Assembly: GCF_900109345.1 (NCBI RefSeq)
Contig: NZ_FNZN01000005.1
Location: 124,001-188,000 of the forward strand
Origin: Maribacter orientalis
GTDB lineage: Bacteria; Bacteroidota; Bacteroidia; Flavobacteriales; Flavobacteriaceae
Direction of reading: 5' to 3'
DNA: 64,000 nt
The notes under the pieces were generated by a model, which did no database searches, was not told the DNA's origin, and saw only the letters and a list, made by a program, of their open reading frames with translations. A program made the position numbers and the translations under genes. This document shows, piece by piece, positions 18,186 through 27,048 of the stretch. How positions within the stretch are numbered: the first letter of the stretch is position 1; every line of letters begins with the position of its first letter.

Positions 18186-18680
18186 ATGAAAAGCAAAATA
18201 TTTCTATACCTGTTTCTATTTGTTTCTTTAATATCCCTATATCTATTTGTAAGTAGCGGTAATATGGCTGAAGCAAGTGGAAATAGAATTTCAAAATTGG
18301 AAAGTGAAATAGAATTACTAAAAGATTCTGTTCAGAAATCGAGTTTAAAGGTATTAGATATGCAGTATTTTTCATTGGAGAACAATGATGATGCCCTTGC
18401 TTATTTTGACCATCTAAAGTTAGAGAATCCATCAGGATATATTGCTGATAAACTTTTGGAAACTAATGAGCAAAAAGGGGATAATCCTTTAGTGCCTTAT
18501 GAAGGTATGCAGAACAATTTTAAGATAAATAAAATTAAGGTATTGAACCACAAATGGATTCTAACCGATTTTTCTGATGGAAAATATTGGGGCGAACTAT
18601 TAATTAAATACGAGTTAAAAGATGACTTAGGGGTAGATTTCACCCTTGTTGATCATTTGTTATACACTCGAAGCAATTAA
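18186..18680 (+). CDS. Membrane-anchored protein of unknown function
   Basis: 164 residues: an N-terminal hydrophobic helix (about 4-24) that may be an anchor or signal peptide, a short predicted coiled coil (ISKLESEIELLKDSVQ, about 37-52), then a soluble domain with a KVLNHKWILTDFSDGKYWGEL strand-rich stretch (quoted in part). No family recognised; similar sequences are often annotated as hydrolase in flavobacteria without support. It starts 2 bp after the MBL-fold gene and overlaps the convergent esterase gene by 4 bp. Confidence 0.75.
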   Translation: MKSKIFLYLFLFVSLISLYLFVSSGNMAEASGNRISKLESEIELLKDSVQKSSLKVLDMQYFSLENNDDALAYFDHLKLENPSGYIADKLLETNEQKGDNPLVPYEGMQNNFKINKIKVLNHKWILTDFSDGKYWGELLIKYELKDDLGVDFTLVDHLLYTRSN

Positions 18681-19336
18681 ATTTTATTGGAAATCCATTT
18701 TTTAAATGAATGGAAGTTTTGAGGTAAAACACCGTGCCCTGCAGGAAACTCTTCATAAACGTGTTTGATGCCTAATTTTTTCAAGAACTTTGGTGCTTTT
18801 CTTGCCCAATCGACCGGTATAACTTGGTCCATGTCACCATGAGAGCAATAAAAGTTTAGATTCTCAAAATTATTTTCTACATACGAATCTTTCAATATTT
18901 TCTCATTGATATATCCGCTTAAAGCAATAATATTTTTAATTTTTTCTGGGTACGAAAGTGCTACGGCATAGCTAAGGATGGTACCTTGACTAAACCCTAA
19001 TAAATTCACATTTTGATTATCTAAACCATAGGTAGAGCAGGCTTCATCAATAAAATTTATTATTTTTTCACGAGATTCTATGGCTTGATCATCATCGCTC
19101 CATTTTCCTTTTTCGGCATCAAAATTTATGGCATACCATGCATATCCGTACGGTTGTAAAATGTAGGGTGCACGTACTGCAATAATGCATAATTCTTCTG
19201 GTAATTCTGAAGCAAAGGAAAATAAATCTTCTTCGTTGCTGCCATACCCATGAAGCATAAAAAGCACTGGTGGTTTTTTATCGGTTAAACTAGATGGTCT
19301 AATAATATGTTCTAAAGATAGGGGAGCTGTTGTCAT
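18677..19336 (-). CDS. Carboxylesterase/phospholipase family alpha/beta hydrolase
   Basis: 219 residues. The nucleophile serine is in LLGFSQGTILSYA (about residue 118), the acid is the Asp in SHGDMDQVIPV, and the histidine is in PAGHGVLP, a complete Ser-Asp-His triad. The LMLHGYG-type oxyanion loop (FMLHGYGSNEEDL) is near residue 30. This is the small carboxylesterase / acyl-protein thioesterase-like family; substrate not evident. The gene heads no obvious pathway and follows the DUF4870 gene by 4 bp on the same strand. Confidence 0.88.
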   Translation of the reverse strand: MTTAPLSLEHIIRPSSLTDKKPPVLFMLHGYGSNEEDLFSFASELPEELCIIAVRAPYILQPYGYAWYAINFDAEKGKWSDDDQAIESREKIINFIDEACSTYGLDNQNVNLLGFSQGTILSYAVALSYPEKIKNIIALSGYINEKILKDSYVENNFENLNFYCSHGDMDQVIPVDWARKAPKFLKKLGIKHVYEEFPAGHGVLPQNFHSFKKWISNKI

Positions 19337-19340
19337 TTAA

Positions 19341-19673
19341 TTATTGAATAAAAGTGAACCATTTTTGAAAGTAAGGCCCTACTATTGGTACCTCTTGTTC
19401 TTTGTCGCTTAGGGCTCCTAAAAAACCATAAACCCAAAGGACTATATAACATAGGTAAAGACCGTATAGTGCATATTGGTTGAACCAGACACTTGAAAAT
19501 ATGGCAAATCCATGAAACATTAAATGAAGTCCGAATGCTTGGCGTGTATGAAATCTTGCAAAACTATGTTTTGGTTCCATATTCATAGACATTGCTATAA
19601 TGGCGCCAATGATGGTTAAGTAAGCAATTACTGCTGTAGTTTTTCCAGGTATGTTATTCTTATTTTCCATCAC
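19341..19673 (-). CDS. DUF4870-like small membrane protein
   Basis: 110 residues with three or four hydrophobic helices. The central FARFHTRQAFGLHL segment resembles the F-x-x-x-H-x-x-Q-A motif of DUF4870/TMEM-type proteins. Function unknown. Its start overlaps the stop of the dihydroorotase-like gene by one base, and the esterase follows 4 bp later, so the three are likely one transcript. Confidence 0.75.
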   Translation of the reverse strand: MMENKNNIPGKTTAVIAYLTIIGAIIAMSMNMEPKHSFARFHTRQAFGLHLMFHGFAIFSSVWFNQYALYGLYLCYIVLWVYGFLGALSDKEQEVPIVGPYFQKWFTFIQ

Positions 19674-20932
19674 TATTGATTAACTACTAATTGATTGTTT
19701 GCAATTGTACCTATTACCTTGCCTTTCATCTTCTTACCTAATGCAATAGAGTTTTTACTACTGCTATAAATATGTTTCTCAGAAAATTCGTAAGCTTCAT
19801 CAGTAGTAAAAAGTGTCAAATTTGCTATTTCGCCAACTTCAAGTTTAGGTGTGTCCATTCCAAAAATAGACCTTCCTTTAGTTAATAAAGTAATGGTTTC
19901 TTCCATCCCTAGTAATTCATTCATCATTCCAAAAATGCTTTCTAGTCCTATAGAACCGTAATCGGCATTGTCAAATTCAACATGTTTTAGTTCTATGTTT
20001 AAAGGTGTATGGTCAGATGTTACTAAATCTATTGTACCGTTTTTAACACCTTTTATCAAGGCTTTTAAATCGGATGAAGTTCTTAATGGTGGCATCACTT
20101 TAAATTCTGTGTCAAAATCATGAAGCTCATCATCTGTAATTGACAAGTTATGCGCAGCAACACTGCAATAAACATCTAAGCCTTTCTTCTTGGCTTCAGC
20201 TATTAACTTAACCGAATTTGCCGTTGATATTGTTGGGATGAATAATTTACCTCCTGTATATTCTAATATAAATAAATCTCGCGCAATCTGTAATTCTTCT
20301 GCCAGTGCAGGAATACCTTTTAAGCCTAGTTTAGTACTTGTAATACCTTCATTTACAATTCCCTTTCCTGAGATACTTTTATCCATCGGAAAAGAAAAAA
20401 CTAACCCTTCAAAATTCTGGGCATATTGTAATGCAATTTTAAGAAGGTTGGCATTGCTTACAGGGTGCTTGTAATCGTAAAAGCCTAATGCACCTGCATT
20501 CTTCATATCAAAAAGTTCGGCTAGTGCTACTCCATCACCTTTCATGGTAAGGTTACCTAAAGGATATAAACTTGTCAATTGGTCTTTGGCTGCATTTTTA
20601 AGAAATACAATATCTGAAGACGAATCTGGTGTTGGGAAACTACAGGTATTTAAAATAACATCTGTGAAACCACTTTTAGCCGCTGTCAGCAAACCGTTTT
20701 CAATAGTTTCTTTTTCTTCATAACCCGGTTCACCAAAGCTGACACCGCTATCAAACCAACCTATAGAAACGTGTAGGTTCTTAATATCGATCACATTTGT
20801 TTTGCCCGTAGGTGTTATAGAAGTTTCAATAGCTTCAATTATGCCGTTTTTAATAAGAATATCTCTCTTCTTGAGATGAAGGTTTTTAGTGCTCCCATTT
20901 ACTATCGTTACTGATTTTAAGAGTGTATTCAT
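19673..20932 (-). CDS. Dihydroorotase-like amidohydrolase with degenerate metal site
   Basis: 419 residues with the class I dihydroorotase layout. The normal metal motif D-x-H-x-H-x-R-E-P-G is replaced by F60-D61-S-G63-V-S65-F-G67-EPG, so both first-shell histidines and the substrate arginine are missing. The later histidine-bearing segments also differ (VFSFPMDKS, FIPTISTANS, VAAHNLSITDDEL), while the SDHTP aspartate remains. In this family such PyrC-like proteins can be inactive partners of aspartate transcarbamoylase; whether that holds here is inference. The gene sits 26 bp after the BatA gene rather than with other pyr genes. A true PyrC would be expected elsewhere in the genome. Confidence 0.85.
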   Translation of the reverse strand: MNTLLKSVTIVNGSTKNLHLKKRDILIKNGIIEAIETSITPTGKTNVIDIKNLHVSIGWFDSGVSFGEPGYEEKETIENGLLTAAKSGFTDVILNTCSFPTPDSSSDIVFLKNAAKDQLTSLYPLGNLTMKGDGVALAELFDMKNAGALGFYDYKHPVSNANLLKIALQYAQNFEGLVFSFPMDKSISGKGIVNEGITSTKLGLKGIPALAEELQIARDLFILEYTGGKLFIPTISTANSVKLIAEAKKKGLDVYCSVAAHNLSITDDELHDFDTEFKVMPPLRTSSDLKALIKGVKNGTIDLVTSDHTPLNIELKHVEFDNADYGSIGLESIFGMMNELLGMEETITLLTKGRSIFGMDTPKLEVGEIANLTLFTTDEAYEFSEKHIYSSSKNSIALGKKMKGKVIGTIANNQLVVNQ

Positions 20933-20958
20933 AGGGCTACGGGTGGTTCAGTTATCGC

Positions 20959-22872
20959 TTATTTTAAAAATCTTTGAAGTAATGTTTCTATAAGTACAAA
21001 TGCTAATGCTAAAATAGCAAACCATTTCCAAAACTCGTTTATGGCATTGTTCTTTTGACTTTCCATAAAGAAATCTGACAATGAGGAATTATTTTTTTCT
21101 TCGGGTATTTGAGAATAGAGCAATTGGCTTTCTTTTCTATTGTCATTAAAACTTATATGTCTTATTGAATTGTCGTTGTGCATTATCCTATAAATGCCCG
21201 CTTCTTTAGGATTTTCTATAAAATTGACCTGAACTTTTTTTGGTAATACGCGTTGCTGTGGAATGAATTCATTTTTTTCGTTGGCTATTTTAATGACATC
21301 ATCTTGTTGCAAAGAAATTGGTAATTCTATTTCAACTTGGTTACCGAGGCTTGCATATAAAGGAAGCAATTTTAAACTGTTTATTCCCATATTATAGAAT
21401 GTGGGAACTATTAACGGTGAATTTTTAAAGTTAGAATTATCACTATTGATAGATGCAGCAAAGAAATAGGCATTATTACTACTTATTAAAAAAGGTTCTT
21501 TATTCTGAAACTCAATGGCAATAGGTGCTTTTGATATAATTTTAAAATGTTCTTTAACTGTTGGGAATTGAAAATCGGCAACTTTTTTATCAAATACGTT
21601 GGCAAAAAGTGGGTGCTCCATTTTAATAGTAGAAATAGCCATATCCTGTACTACAGCATTTATATATCTACTATTGTTTAGTGTAGCTAATTCATTGTAC
21701 GAATTTAAATCTCCATCAACTGCGGGTATTAAAACATAGCTACCTCCATTTGTACTAAACGACTTTATAGCTGTAATTAGTGAATTAGGAATTTTTTGTA
21801 TTTCGTTGAAGATTATCAAATCTTGATTGTCAATTGCGCTATAATTCAATTGCTCTAATGTGCTAATTGTTAAAGCGAACTCATCATTTAAATAAATTCG
21901 TTTTAAAAAATCTGTAGATGAATTGCTAATAACCAAGACCTTTATCTTAGACTTTTTATCCAGATTAAAATAAAACTGATTATCATAATCTAGCCCTGTA
22001 TCGGTTAGCGCTACTTTTCCTAAAATAACATCATTGGCATTTACAGTAAATCGTACTTCGGCTTTTTTGGTGTCATTAAATTTAGCCGCTGTTTTTGCTA
22101 TAAGGACATCTTCATTATATAAAGAAATAGGAATAGTCTGTTCCGAAGAATTAGTTGATAATTGTGTAACCAATTCTATTGTCTCATTAGTTCTATCGCC
22201 AATAAAAATAGAGTCAATTGAGGTATTGGTAATTTTATTATTTGATGGTTTTATAAAGGTAATATTCACATTGCTAATGCTATCTACCTTTTGAATAGTA
22301 CCCATTCGCTGTTGAAAATCTGATATTAGTACTAAGTTTTTTTGAATACCATCCTCATTAGAAAAATAGGTATTGCCTTTCAGTACAATTTCTGCAACAC
22401 CAAGTTGTTCAGAGGTAACGTTAAGGTTGAGTAAATCGTTCTGAATATCCTTTATTTCTACATCTTTAAAAACTTGATTATTTGTAAATAGCGTAAAACG
22501 CTGATTCTTTGGTACGGCTTTTATAAACTCTTGAATAGTATTTCCAAAAAAATTACCGTTTTCAACCTGACCATTCATGCTAAAAGAATCATCTAAATAG
22601 AAAACAGTTTCTTTCTCTTGTAGGGCAGATTCATTTGCTATAAAGGGTTGTGCAAAGGCAATGATAAGAGCTGCAAGAAAGCCTAAACGAGCAAGAAGTA
22701 ACAACCATTTTTTTAAGGTGCTGCTTTTTCGTGATTCGGAAATCACTTGTTTTAAAAATTTTACATTGGTAAAAGGTGTTTTCTTAAAACGACGTAATTG
22801 AAAAAGATGAATTAATATAGGAATGAGAAGTAGTAAAAGACCCCAAAGAATTTCTGGATATTTAAATTGCAT
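20959..22872 (-). CDS. BatA domain membrane protein with vWA-like region
   Basis: 637 residues. The first 45 (MQFKYPEILWGLLLLLIPIL...) form the BatA N-terminal domain (PF07584) with two membrane helices (about 5-27 and 58-78). A degenerate von Willebrand A-like domain follows, with a DDSFSMNG metal-site-like motif near residue 97. A beta-rich middle section and a last helix (FWKWFAILALAFVLIETLL) complete it. Family members are found with Bacteroides aerotolerance-type operons; this one stands apart from other Bat genes. The dihydroorotase-like gene follows directly. Confidence 0.85.
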   Translation of the reverse strand: MQFKYPEILWGLLLLLIPILIHLFQLRRFKKTPFTNVKFLKQVISESRKSSTLKKWLLLLARLGFLAALIIAFAQPFIANESALQEKETVFYLDDSFSMNGQVENGNFFGNTIQEFIKAVPKNQRFTLFTNNQVFKDVEIKDIQNDLLNLNVTSEQLGVAEIVLKGNTYFSNEDGIQKNLVLISDFQQRMGTIQKVDSISNVNITFIKPSNNKITNTSIDSIFIGDRTNETIELVTQLSTNSSEQTIPISLYNEDVLIAKTAAKFNDTKKAEVRFTVNANDVILGKVALTDTGLDYDNQFYFNLDKKSKIKVLVISNSSTDFLKRIYLNDEFALTISTLEQLNYSAIDNQDLIIFNEIQKIPNSLITAIKSFSTNGGSYVLIPAVDGDLNSYNELATLNNSRYINAVVQDMAISTIKMEHPLFANVFDKKVADFQFPTVKEHFKIISKAPIAIEFQNKEPFLISSNNAYFFAASINSDNSNFKNSPLIVPTFYNMGINSLKLLPLYASLGNQVEIELPISLQQDDVIKIANEKNEFIPQQRVLPKKVQVNFIENPKEAGIYRIMHNDNSIRHISFNDNRKESQLLYSQIPEEKNNSSLSDFFMESQKNNAINEFWKWFAILALAFVLIETLLQRFLK

Positions 22873-22979
22873 TCCTGTTTTTGATTATGTCAAAGATAAT
22901 TATTTTGAATTTACGAGCTTATTTGAAGGCAACTATTATTTGAACAATTCAAAACCTAAATTTTTATAATCAAATGTAA

Positions 22980-23987
22980 CTAACAGAAGAAGAAATAATC
23001 TTTTGCAGATTTTTGCTTTAGGTCGGTAAAAAAGGATTTTATACTCATCTGTTCTTGTTCATTTGATACGGTAATAATACTTTGAGGGTTTTCAATGGTT
23101 TTCAATTTAGAGTAATGAATCAATTTTATTCCGTAAATATCTTTTCCAATTTTCTTCGGATTATCACATACCCATATAAAATGTATGTTATTTTCTGTGA
23201 GTGATTTGGCAATTGTTTTCCCCTTCTTTCCAGCTCCCCATACCACAAGAGTTTTGTTGGTGTTGCATTCTAATTTTAGAAAGTAATGGAGCTTAATTTC
23301 TAAAAAGTAATTCTGTGCATAGTGTTCACTAGTTCGCGAGGTACGTGTATCATAATCGCGCCAATAGTGAAGCGTTTTGTTGCAAGGGATACAAGTGAGA
23401 CCTTTTTCATAAAATCGAAATGCAAGATCATAATCTTCTGGATATCGGTCGGGCAAAAATGCTCCACATGCATCTAAATCTGTCCTATGAACCATCCAAC
23501 AGGGGGAGGGGATAACGCATTCCTTATATATCTCTTCAAAGTTTGTTCCGCCAGCAGTCAATTGGTTCAGCCATTTTGCATAGCGATCATAGCCATCATT
23601 TATTCCGTCTTTAGCGAAGTATTTTACTTGACCGATAGCTAACGAACCCTTTCCTTTTTCTTTCAAAGACGCTAGCATTGTATTTATTCTGTCTTGATTC
23701 ATATGGTCATCAGCATCCATTCGGGTTATAAATTCACCACGACTATGCCCATATGCATTTCTTAGAGCCGTTATAATCCCCGATTCAGTATTCGTGAATA
23801 TTTTAAAACGATTATCTAATTTTGAAAAGCGTTCGGCAATTGCTAGACTATTATCATCAGAATGGTCATTTATAGCTATAACCTCCCAGTTTTGATAGGT
23901 TTGACTACGGATGGATTCTAAGCATTCCTCAAAATATTCTTCAACATTTTTAAAAGGAATCAATATACTTACTAATGAATTTGCCAT
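22980..23987 (-). CDS. Family 2 glycosyltransferase with C-terminal Rossmann-like domain
   Basis: 335 residues. The GT-A fold spans about 1-215: SILIPFKNVEEYFEECL, the first acidic pair in NDHSDDNSL, and the metal-binding DADDHMN. Residues about 240-335 are an added domain: TLVVWGAGKKGKTIAKSL has a GxGxxG-like nucleotide-binding loop, and VCDNPKKIGKDIYGIKLI resembles the WbgX/FkbM-type 'GAGxxG...D-x-x-P-K' units seen fused to sugar enzymes. It may transfer a sugar to a surface glycan. It is a single gene next to tRNA-Ser on the opposite strand. Confidence 0.87.
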   Translation of the reverse strand: MANSLVSILIPFKNVEEYFEECLESIRSQTYQNWEVIAINDHSDDNSLAIAERFSKLDNRFKIFTNTESGIITALRNAYGHSRGEFITRMDADDHMNQDRINTMLASLKEKGKGSLAIGQVKYFAKDGINDGYDRYAKWLNQLTAGGTNFEEIYKECVIPSPCWMVHRTDLDACGAFLPDRYPEDYDLAFRFYEKGLTCIPCNKTLHYWRDYDTRTSRTSEHYAQNYFLEIKLHYFLKLECNTNKTLVVWGAGKKGKTIAKSLTENNIHFIWVCDNPKKIGKDIYGIKLIHYSKLKTIENPQSIITVSNEQEQMSIKSFFTDLKQKSAKDYFFFC

Positions 23988-24103
23988 GCTGGCAAGTTAC
24001 TTAAAAACTGAATCTCAGGCTTTTCACACCAATATTAATTAAGCGATAGTAATTAGGATGAAAATTAAATTAGAAAAGGCTTTATTAGATAAGAAATCAT
24101 TTC

Positions 24104-24111
24104 TATATTTG
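24104..24111 (+). promoter_or_regulatory. -7 box of tRNA-Ser promoter
   Basis: TATATTTG fits TAnnTTTG perfectly, 35 bp before the mature tRNA 5' end. A TTTA at 24081-24084, 19 bp upstream, is a weak -33 candidate. Confidence 0.55.
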
Positions 24112-24146
24112 CACCCGCATTCAGGGAATACCTGATGAGGCACTCA

Positions 24147-24231
24147 GGAGAAATGGCAGAGTGGTCGAATGCGGCAGTCTTGAAAACTGTTGAGGGTCAC
24201 ACCTCCGGGGGTTCGAATCCCTCTTTCTCCG
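24147..24231 (+). tRNA. tRNA-Ser (anticodon TGA)
   Basis: 85 bases. The acceptor stem GGAGAAA pairs with TTTCTCC, with discriminator G at 24231. The anticodon stem GCAGT/ACTGT frames the loop CTTGAAA, anticodon TGA at 24181-24183. A long variable arm (about 24191-24206) and a GGTTCGAATCC T-loop are typical of serine tRNA. CCA is not encoded. The last bases, CCTCTTTCTCC, are repeated 8.7 kb downstream together with the terminator, which marks this gene as an integration site. Confidence 0.97.
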
Positions 24232-24281
24232 CTTATATTAAAGCCCAATATCTAAAGATGTTGGGCTTTTTTCTTTTATGA
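24220..24281. repeat. Left direct repeat: tRNA-Ser 3' end plus terminator (attL-like)
   Basis: 62 bases: CCTCTTTCTCC of the tRNA end, 10 less similar bases, then 41 bases covering the terminator hairpin and its tail. The same order recurs at 32920-32981 at an offset of exactly 8700, with 11/11 and 41/41 matches and 6/10 in the linker. Confidence 0.85.
24241..24273 (+). terminator. tRNA-Ser terminator
   Basis: AAGCCCAATATCT and AGATGTTGGGCTT form a 13-bp hairpin with one G-T pair around an AA loop, followed by TTTTTCTTTT. It sits 9 bp after the tRNA. Confidence 0.85.
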
Positions 24282-24400
24282 GATGATTGCAAATACTATT
24301 GAGGCATAAGCAAATAGCTTTTTTGTAGACTGATAATTTTCAGTATTACTTCAAGCATTTTATGTTCATGGATATGTTTTATAATTCTATTTTATTCAAA

Positions 24401-24433
24401 AAGGCCTTATAAACTTTTTGTTTATAAGGCCTT
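24401..24433 (-). terminator. Terminator of the metal efflux operon
   Basis: A perfect 14-bp hairpin (AAGGCCTTATAAAC, arms 24401-24414 and 24420-24433) is followed on the minus strand by a T-run, 35 bp after the stop of the last operon gene. Confidence 0.8.
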
Positions 24434-24467
24434 ACTTATTAAATAATCTTTTTAATTAAAAAAAGCA

Positions 24468-26246
24468 TTAGTTTATTTCTTCAATCACACTACCACAAGT
24501 CAACATATCATCACCATAATAAGGGTTTTTAATTTCTTTTTCTGTGCTTAACCAAATTGCACCTTTGTTGCTATTAGCCATAGGACATTTTTGAACATAC
24601 AATGTTTCTGAAGGAGTTTTGATATTCATCGCAAGGGCTACTATGTTTTCGTTTAAAACAACCAGTTGATCTCTTTGATTCTTTAAGTCTGAATTAGAAG
24701 AAATAGCATCTAGGATTTCAATACTCTTAGATAGATGTGAATTTTCCATTTTATTCAAATGGCTTTCTTCTATGGCTTTCATTTTTTCTAATGTCGTTTT
24801 TGCTAAAGCCAAGACTTGATTCGCATCACTTGCTACAAAGGCATCCACCATTTTAAAATATGGTTCTAATGCTGCTTGAAAAGCTATTTGAAATGCAACT
24901 GGTAAATTCATTTCCATAAATAAATCTGAATTAGGTTTGTTTTCCGTATTAGATTCTTGTATTCCTAAATGACCTTCGTGACCAGTCATTGTTTTACCAC
25001 CAGATTTATTCATCATAGATTTCTTACCCTGCAACTGTGCCGCTGCATCGACTGTAAATGTACCCCTAGTAACGATTTCGTCTCCATTTTTCAAACCTGA
25101 TGTAATAGTAAAATTATCGCCATTGCGAACACCAAGAGTTACCTCCCGCATTTCAAAAACAGCTTCATTCGGATTGGTCTTTATATATACTAAAGAGCGT
25201 TCTCCTGTCCATAAAACAGCACTTGCAGGAATGCTCAATGAATTTTCCGTTGTGTGTATTGCACCCTCTATTTTACCTGTGACAAACATTCCTGGCTTAA
25301 ACAAATTTTCTTTGTTATTCAAGGTCGTACGAATCGTTACTGTTCTGGTATTATTATTAAGAACAGGGTCAATGAATGAAATGACCGCATCGAATTCTTT
25401 ATTAGGGTATGCGTTCGTGGTAACCTTGATTTTCTGTCCTTTGTTAAATTGGGAAATTTGCTTTTCATAAGCATCAAATTCTGCCCAAACCGAATTCAGA
25501 TTACTTACGCTGAGAATAGGCTGACCTTGTTTTACGTAATCGCCTTCTTTCGCAATAACTTCTGTTACAGTTCCTGAAACGGTAGCATAAACTGGAAAAT
25601 TATCTCGCACACTTCCTGATGCTTCAATAGCGTCGATTTGTTTGTCTGATAGTTTCCAGTTTTTCAATTTATTACGTACCGCCTTATACAAAGCTGGTTG
25701 CGATTCTTTTAAAGAGGCGGCTGTAATTAATTCTTGTTGCGCCGCTACAAGACTTGGTGCATAAATCGTGGCCAACAATTGCCCTTTATTTACTTTTTGC
25801 CCTTCATAATTCACGTTCAATTTTTCAATCCGACCATCAAAATAGCTTGCTTGAACTGCGTTATTCTCTTCATTTTCGGCAATCTTTCCAGATAGGGATA
25901 TTATTCCATCTTCATCAGATGCCTCAACGCTACCCACAATGGTCGTTTGTATGTTCGCCAGTGCCATTGCGTTCTCCGTCATTTTGATTTCATTGAAGGC
26001 AAGGCCTTCGGCACTAGTCTCAGCAGGAATCAAATCCATCCCACATATAGGGCAATCGCCTGGCTCTGGCTGCATTATTTGTGGGTGCATCGAGCATGTC
26101 CACATCTGATTTTCAGTTGTTTCTAAATGATTATGGTTATCCGTTAAATCTTCATTAGTTGAATCTGCGTTAATACTAAATAATAAATAACCACCAAGCA
26201 ATCCTATGATTACTGCTAAACTGAGGTATAAGATATTCTTTTTCAT
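24468..26246 (-). CDS. RND periplasmic adaptor with heavy-metal-binding and DUF3347 domains (CusB-like)
   Basis: 592 residues, long for an adaptor because of two added domains. An N-terminal anchor (about 5-25) is followed by a heavy-metal-binding motif (WTCSMHPQIMQPEPGDCPICGM; Cys51, His54, Cys65, Cys68; quoted here as one motif span 49-70). The membrane-fusion core (about 100-390) carries the lipoyl/barrel signatures NVNYEGQKVNKGQLLATIY and VSGTVTEVIAKEGDYVKQGQ. The end (about 430-592) is DUF3347-like with KCPMANSNKGAIWLS, thought to bind metal. It joins the inner-membrane pump to the outer-membrane channel. Last gene of the operon. Confidence 0.9.
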   Translation of the reverse strand: MKKNILYLSLAVIIGLLGGYLLFSINADSTNEDLTDNHNHLETTENQMWTCSMHPQIMQPEPGDCPICGMDLIPAETSAEGLAFNEIKMTENAMALANIQTTIVGSVEASDEDGIISLSGKIAENEENNAVQASYFDGRIEKLNVNYEGQKVNKGQLLATIYAPSLVAAQQELITAASLKESQPALYKAVRNKLKNWKLSDKQIDAIEASGSVRDNFPVYATVSGTVTEVIAKEGDYVKQGQPILSVSNLNSVWAEFDAYEKQISQFNKGQKIKVTTNAYPNKEFDAVISFIDPVLNNNTRTVTIRTTLNNKENLFKPGMFVTGKIEGAIHTTENSLSIPASAVLWTGERSLVYIKTNPNEAVFEMREVTLGVRNGDNFTITSGLKNGDEIVTRGTFTVDAAAQLQGKKSMMNKSGGKTMTGHEGHLGIQESNTENKPNSDLFMEMNLPVAFQIAFQAALEPYFKMVDAFVASDANQVLALAKTTLEKMKAIEESHLNKMENSHLSKSIEILDAISSNSDLKNQRDQLVVLNENIVALAMNIKTPSETLYVQKCPMANSNKGAIWLSTEKEIKNPYYGDDMLTCGSVIEEIN

Positions 26247-26252
26247 TTCTAA

Positions 26253-26744
26253 TTATTTTTCGTTTTGTAGTCGTTCGATCATTGCCTTCATTTCTTCTAT
26301 TTCTTTTTTTTGTGCTTCAATTATATCATTGGCTAGCTTCCTTACTTCAGGATCTTGAATGTCTGCCCGTTCACTTGTTAGAATGGCAATAGAGTGATGT
26401 GGTATCATGGCCTTCATCCATAATACATCGCCTACTGTAGATTTTTGGTCACGTACAAGTCCTAAGGCGATTACAAAGAAGGCAATACTTCCAAGGACTA
26501 TCGCTATATTTTTCTTCTTATTATTGTACATGCCTCGCATTGCAACTAACATTATTATTGCCATTGCTGCAATACCTAAACAACTCATATAGAATCGCGT
26601 TAAACTAAAATACACATGGTCTATTGAATAGGTGTTTAAATACATTGTAATATACATTGCTATAAAAGATGCTACGAGCATCAAAACAAACCTTGTATAA
26701 TTTCCTTTTTTCATTTCTTCGTAGTTTTGTTTTTTTGAGTCCAT
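26253..26744 (-). CDS. DUF305 domain membrane protein
   Basis: 163 residues with three or four membrane helices (about 17-110) and a C-terminal DUF305 helix pair. The conserved MIPHHSIAILTSERADI motif (about 113-129) and an amphipathic helix EIEEMKAMIERLQNEK finish it. DUF305 proteins are common beside copper resistance genes, where the HH and Met residues may bind metal. Starts 6 bp before the adaptor gene in operon order. Role inferred from context only. Confidence 0.85.
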   Translation of the reverse strand: MDSKKQNYEEMKKGNYTRFVLMLVASFIAMYITMYLNTYSIDHVYFSLTRFYMSCLGIAAMAIIMLVAMRGMYNNKKKNIAIVLGSIAFFVIALGLVRDQKSTVGDVLWMKAMIPHHSIAILTSERADIQDPEVRKLANDIIEAQKKEIEEMKAMIERLQNEK

Positions 26745-26756
26745 TTTTATATCATT

Positions 26757-27020
26757 TTAAATTAAGTACATTGGTAATGACAGAGACAGAGGCAGTTTTT
26801 TCAACAGTTTTATCAATTCGATTTTTATCTGTTCCACTAATTGTTTTTCAGGACTTTTAATAAGGGAAAAGCCATTGTTTTCGAGAATAGGTATCAATAC
26901 ATTCTTTTCTAAGGCATCATCGATATCTAGTTTCAACCTGCCCAATTCTATTTCAAGCAACACGATATTCTTATCCCCCAGTTCGTCACTAATGACTTTA
27001 ATACATCGGTCACAAACCAT
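26757..27020 (-). pseudogene. Truncated HMA-like / AraC-type regulator remnant
   Basis: 87 residues. MVCDRCIKVISDEL and the following ELGRLKLDID...LIPILENNGFSLI match the N-terminal metal-sensing part of a Bacteroidota AraC-family regulator, which usually reads KNMVCDRC. The codons before this ATG encode YKN, so the original start seems to have lain upstream but no ATG is left there. The frame ends after KKLPLSLSLPMYLI, where the family would continue into an AraC helix-turn-helix domain of about 100 residues. The DNA-binding part is absent. A free-standing metal-binding peptide cannot be excluded. Confidence 0.55.
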
Positions 27021-27048
27021 ATTTTTATATAATAATTCTTGACCATAA

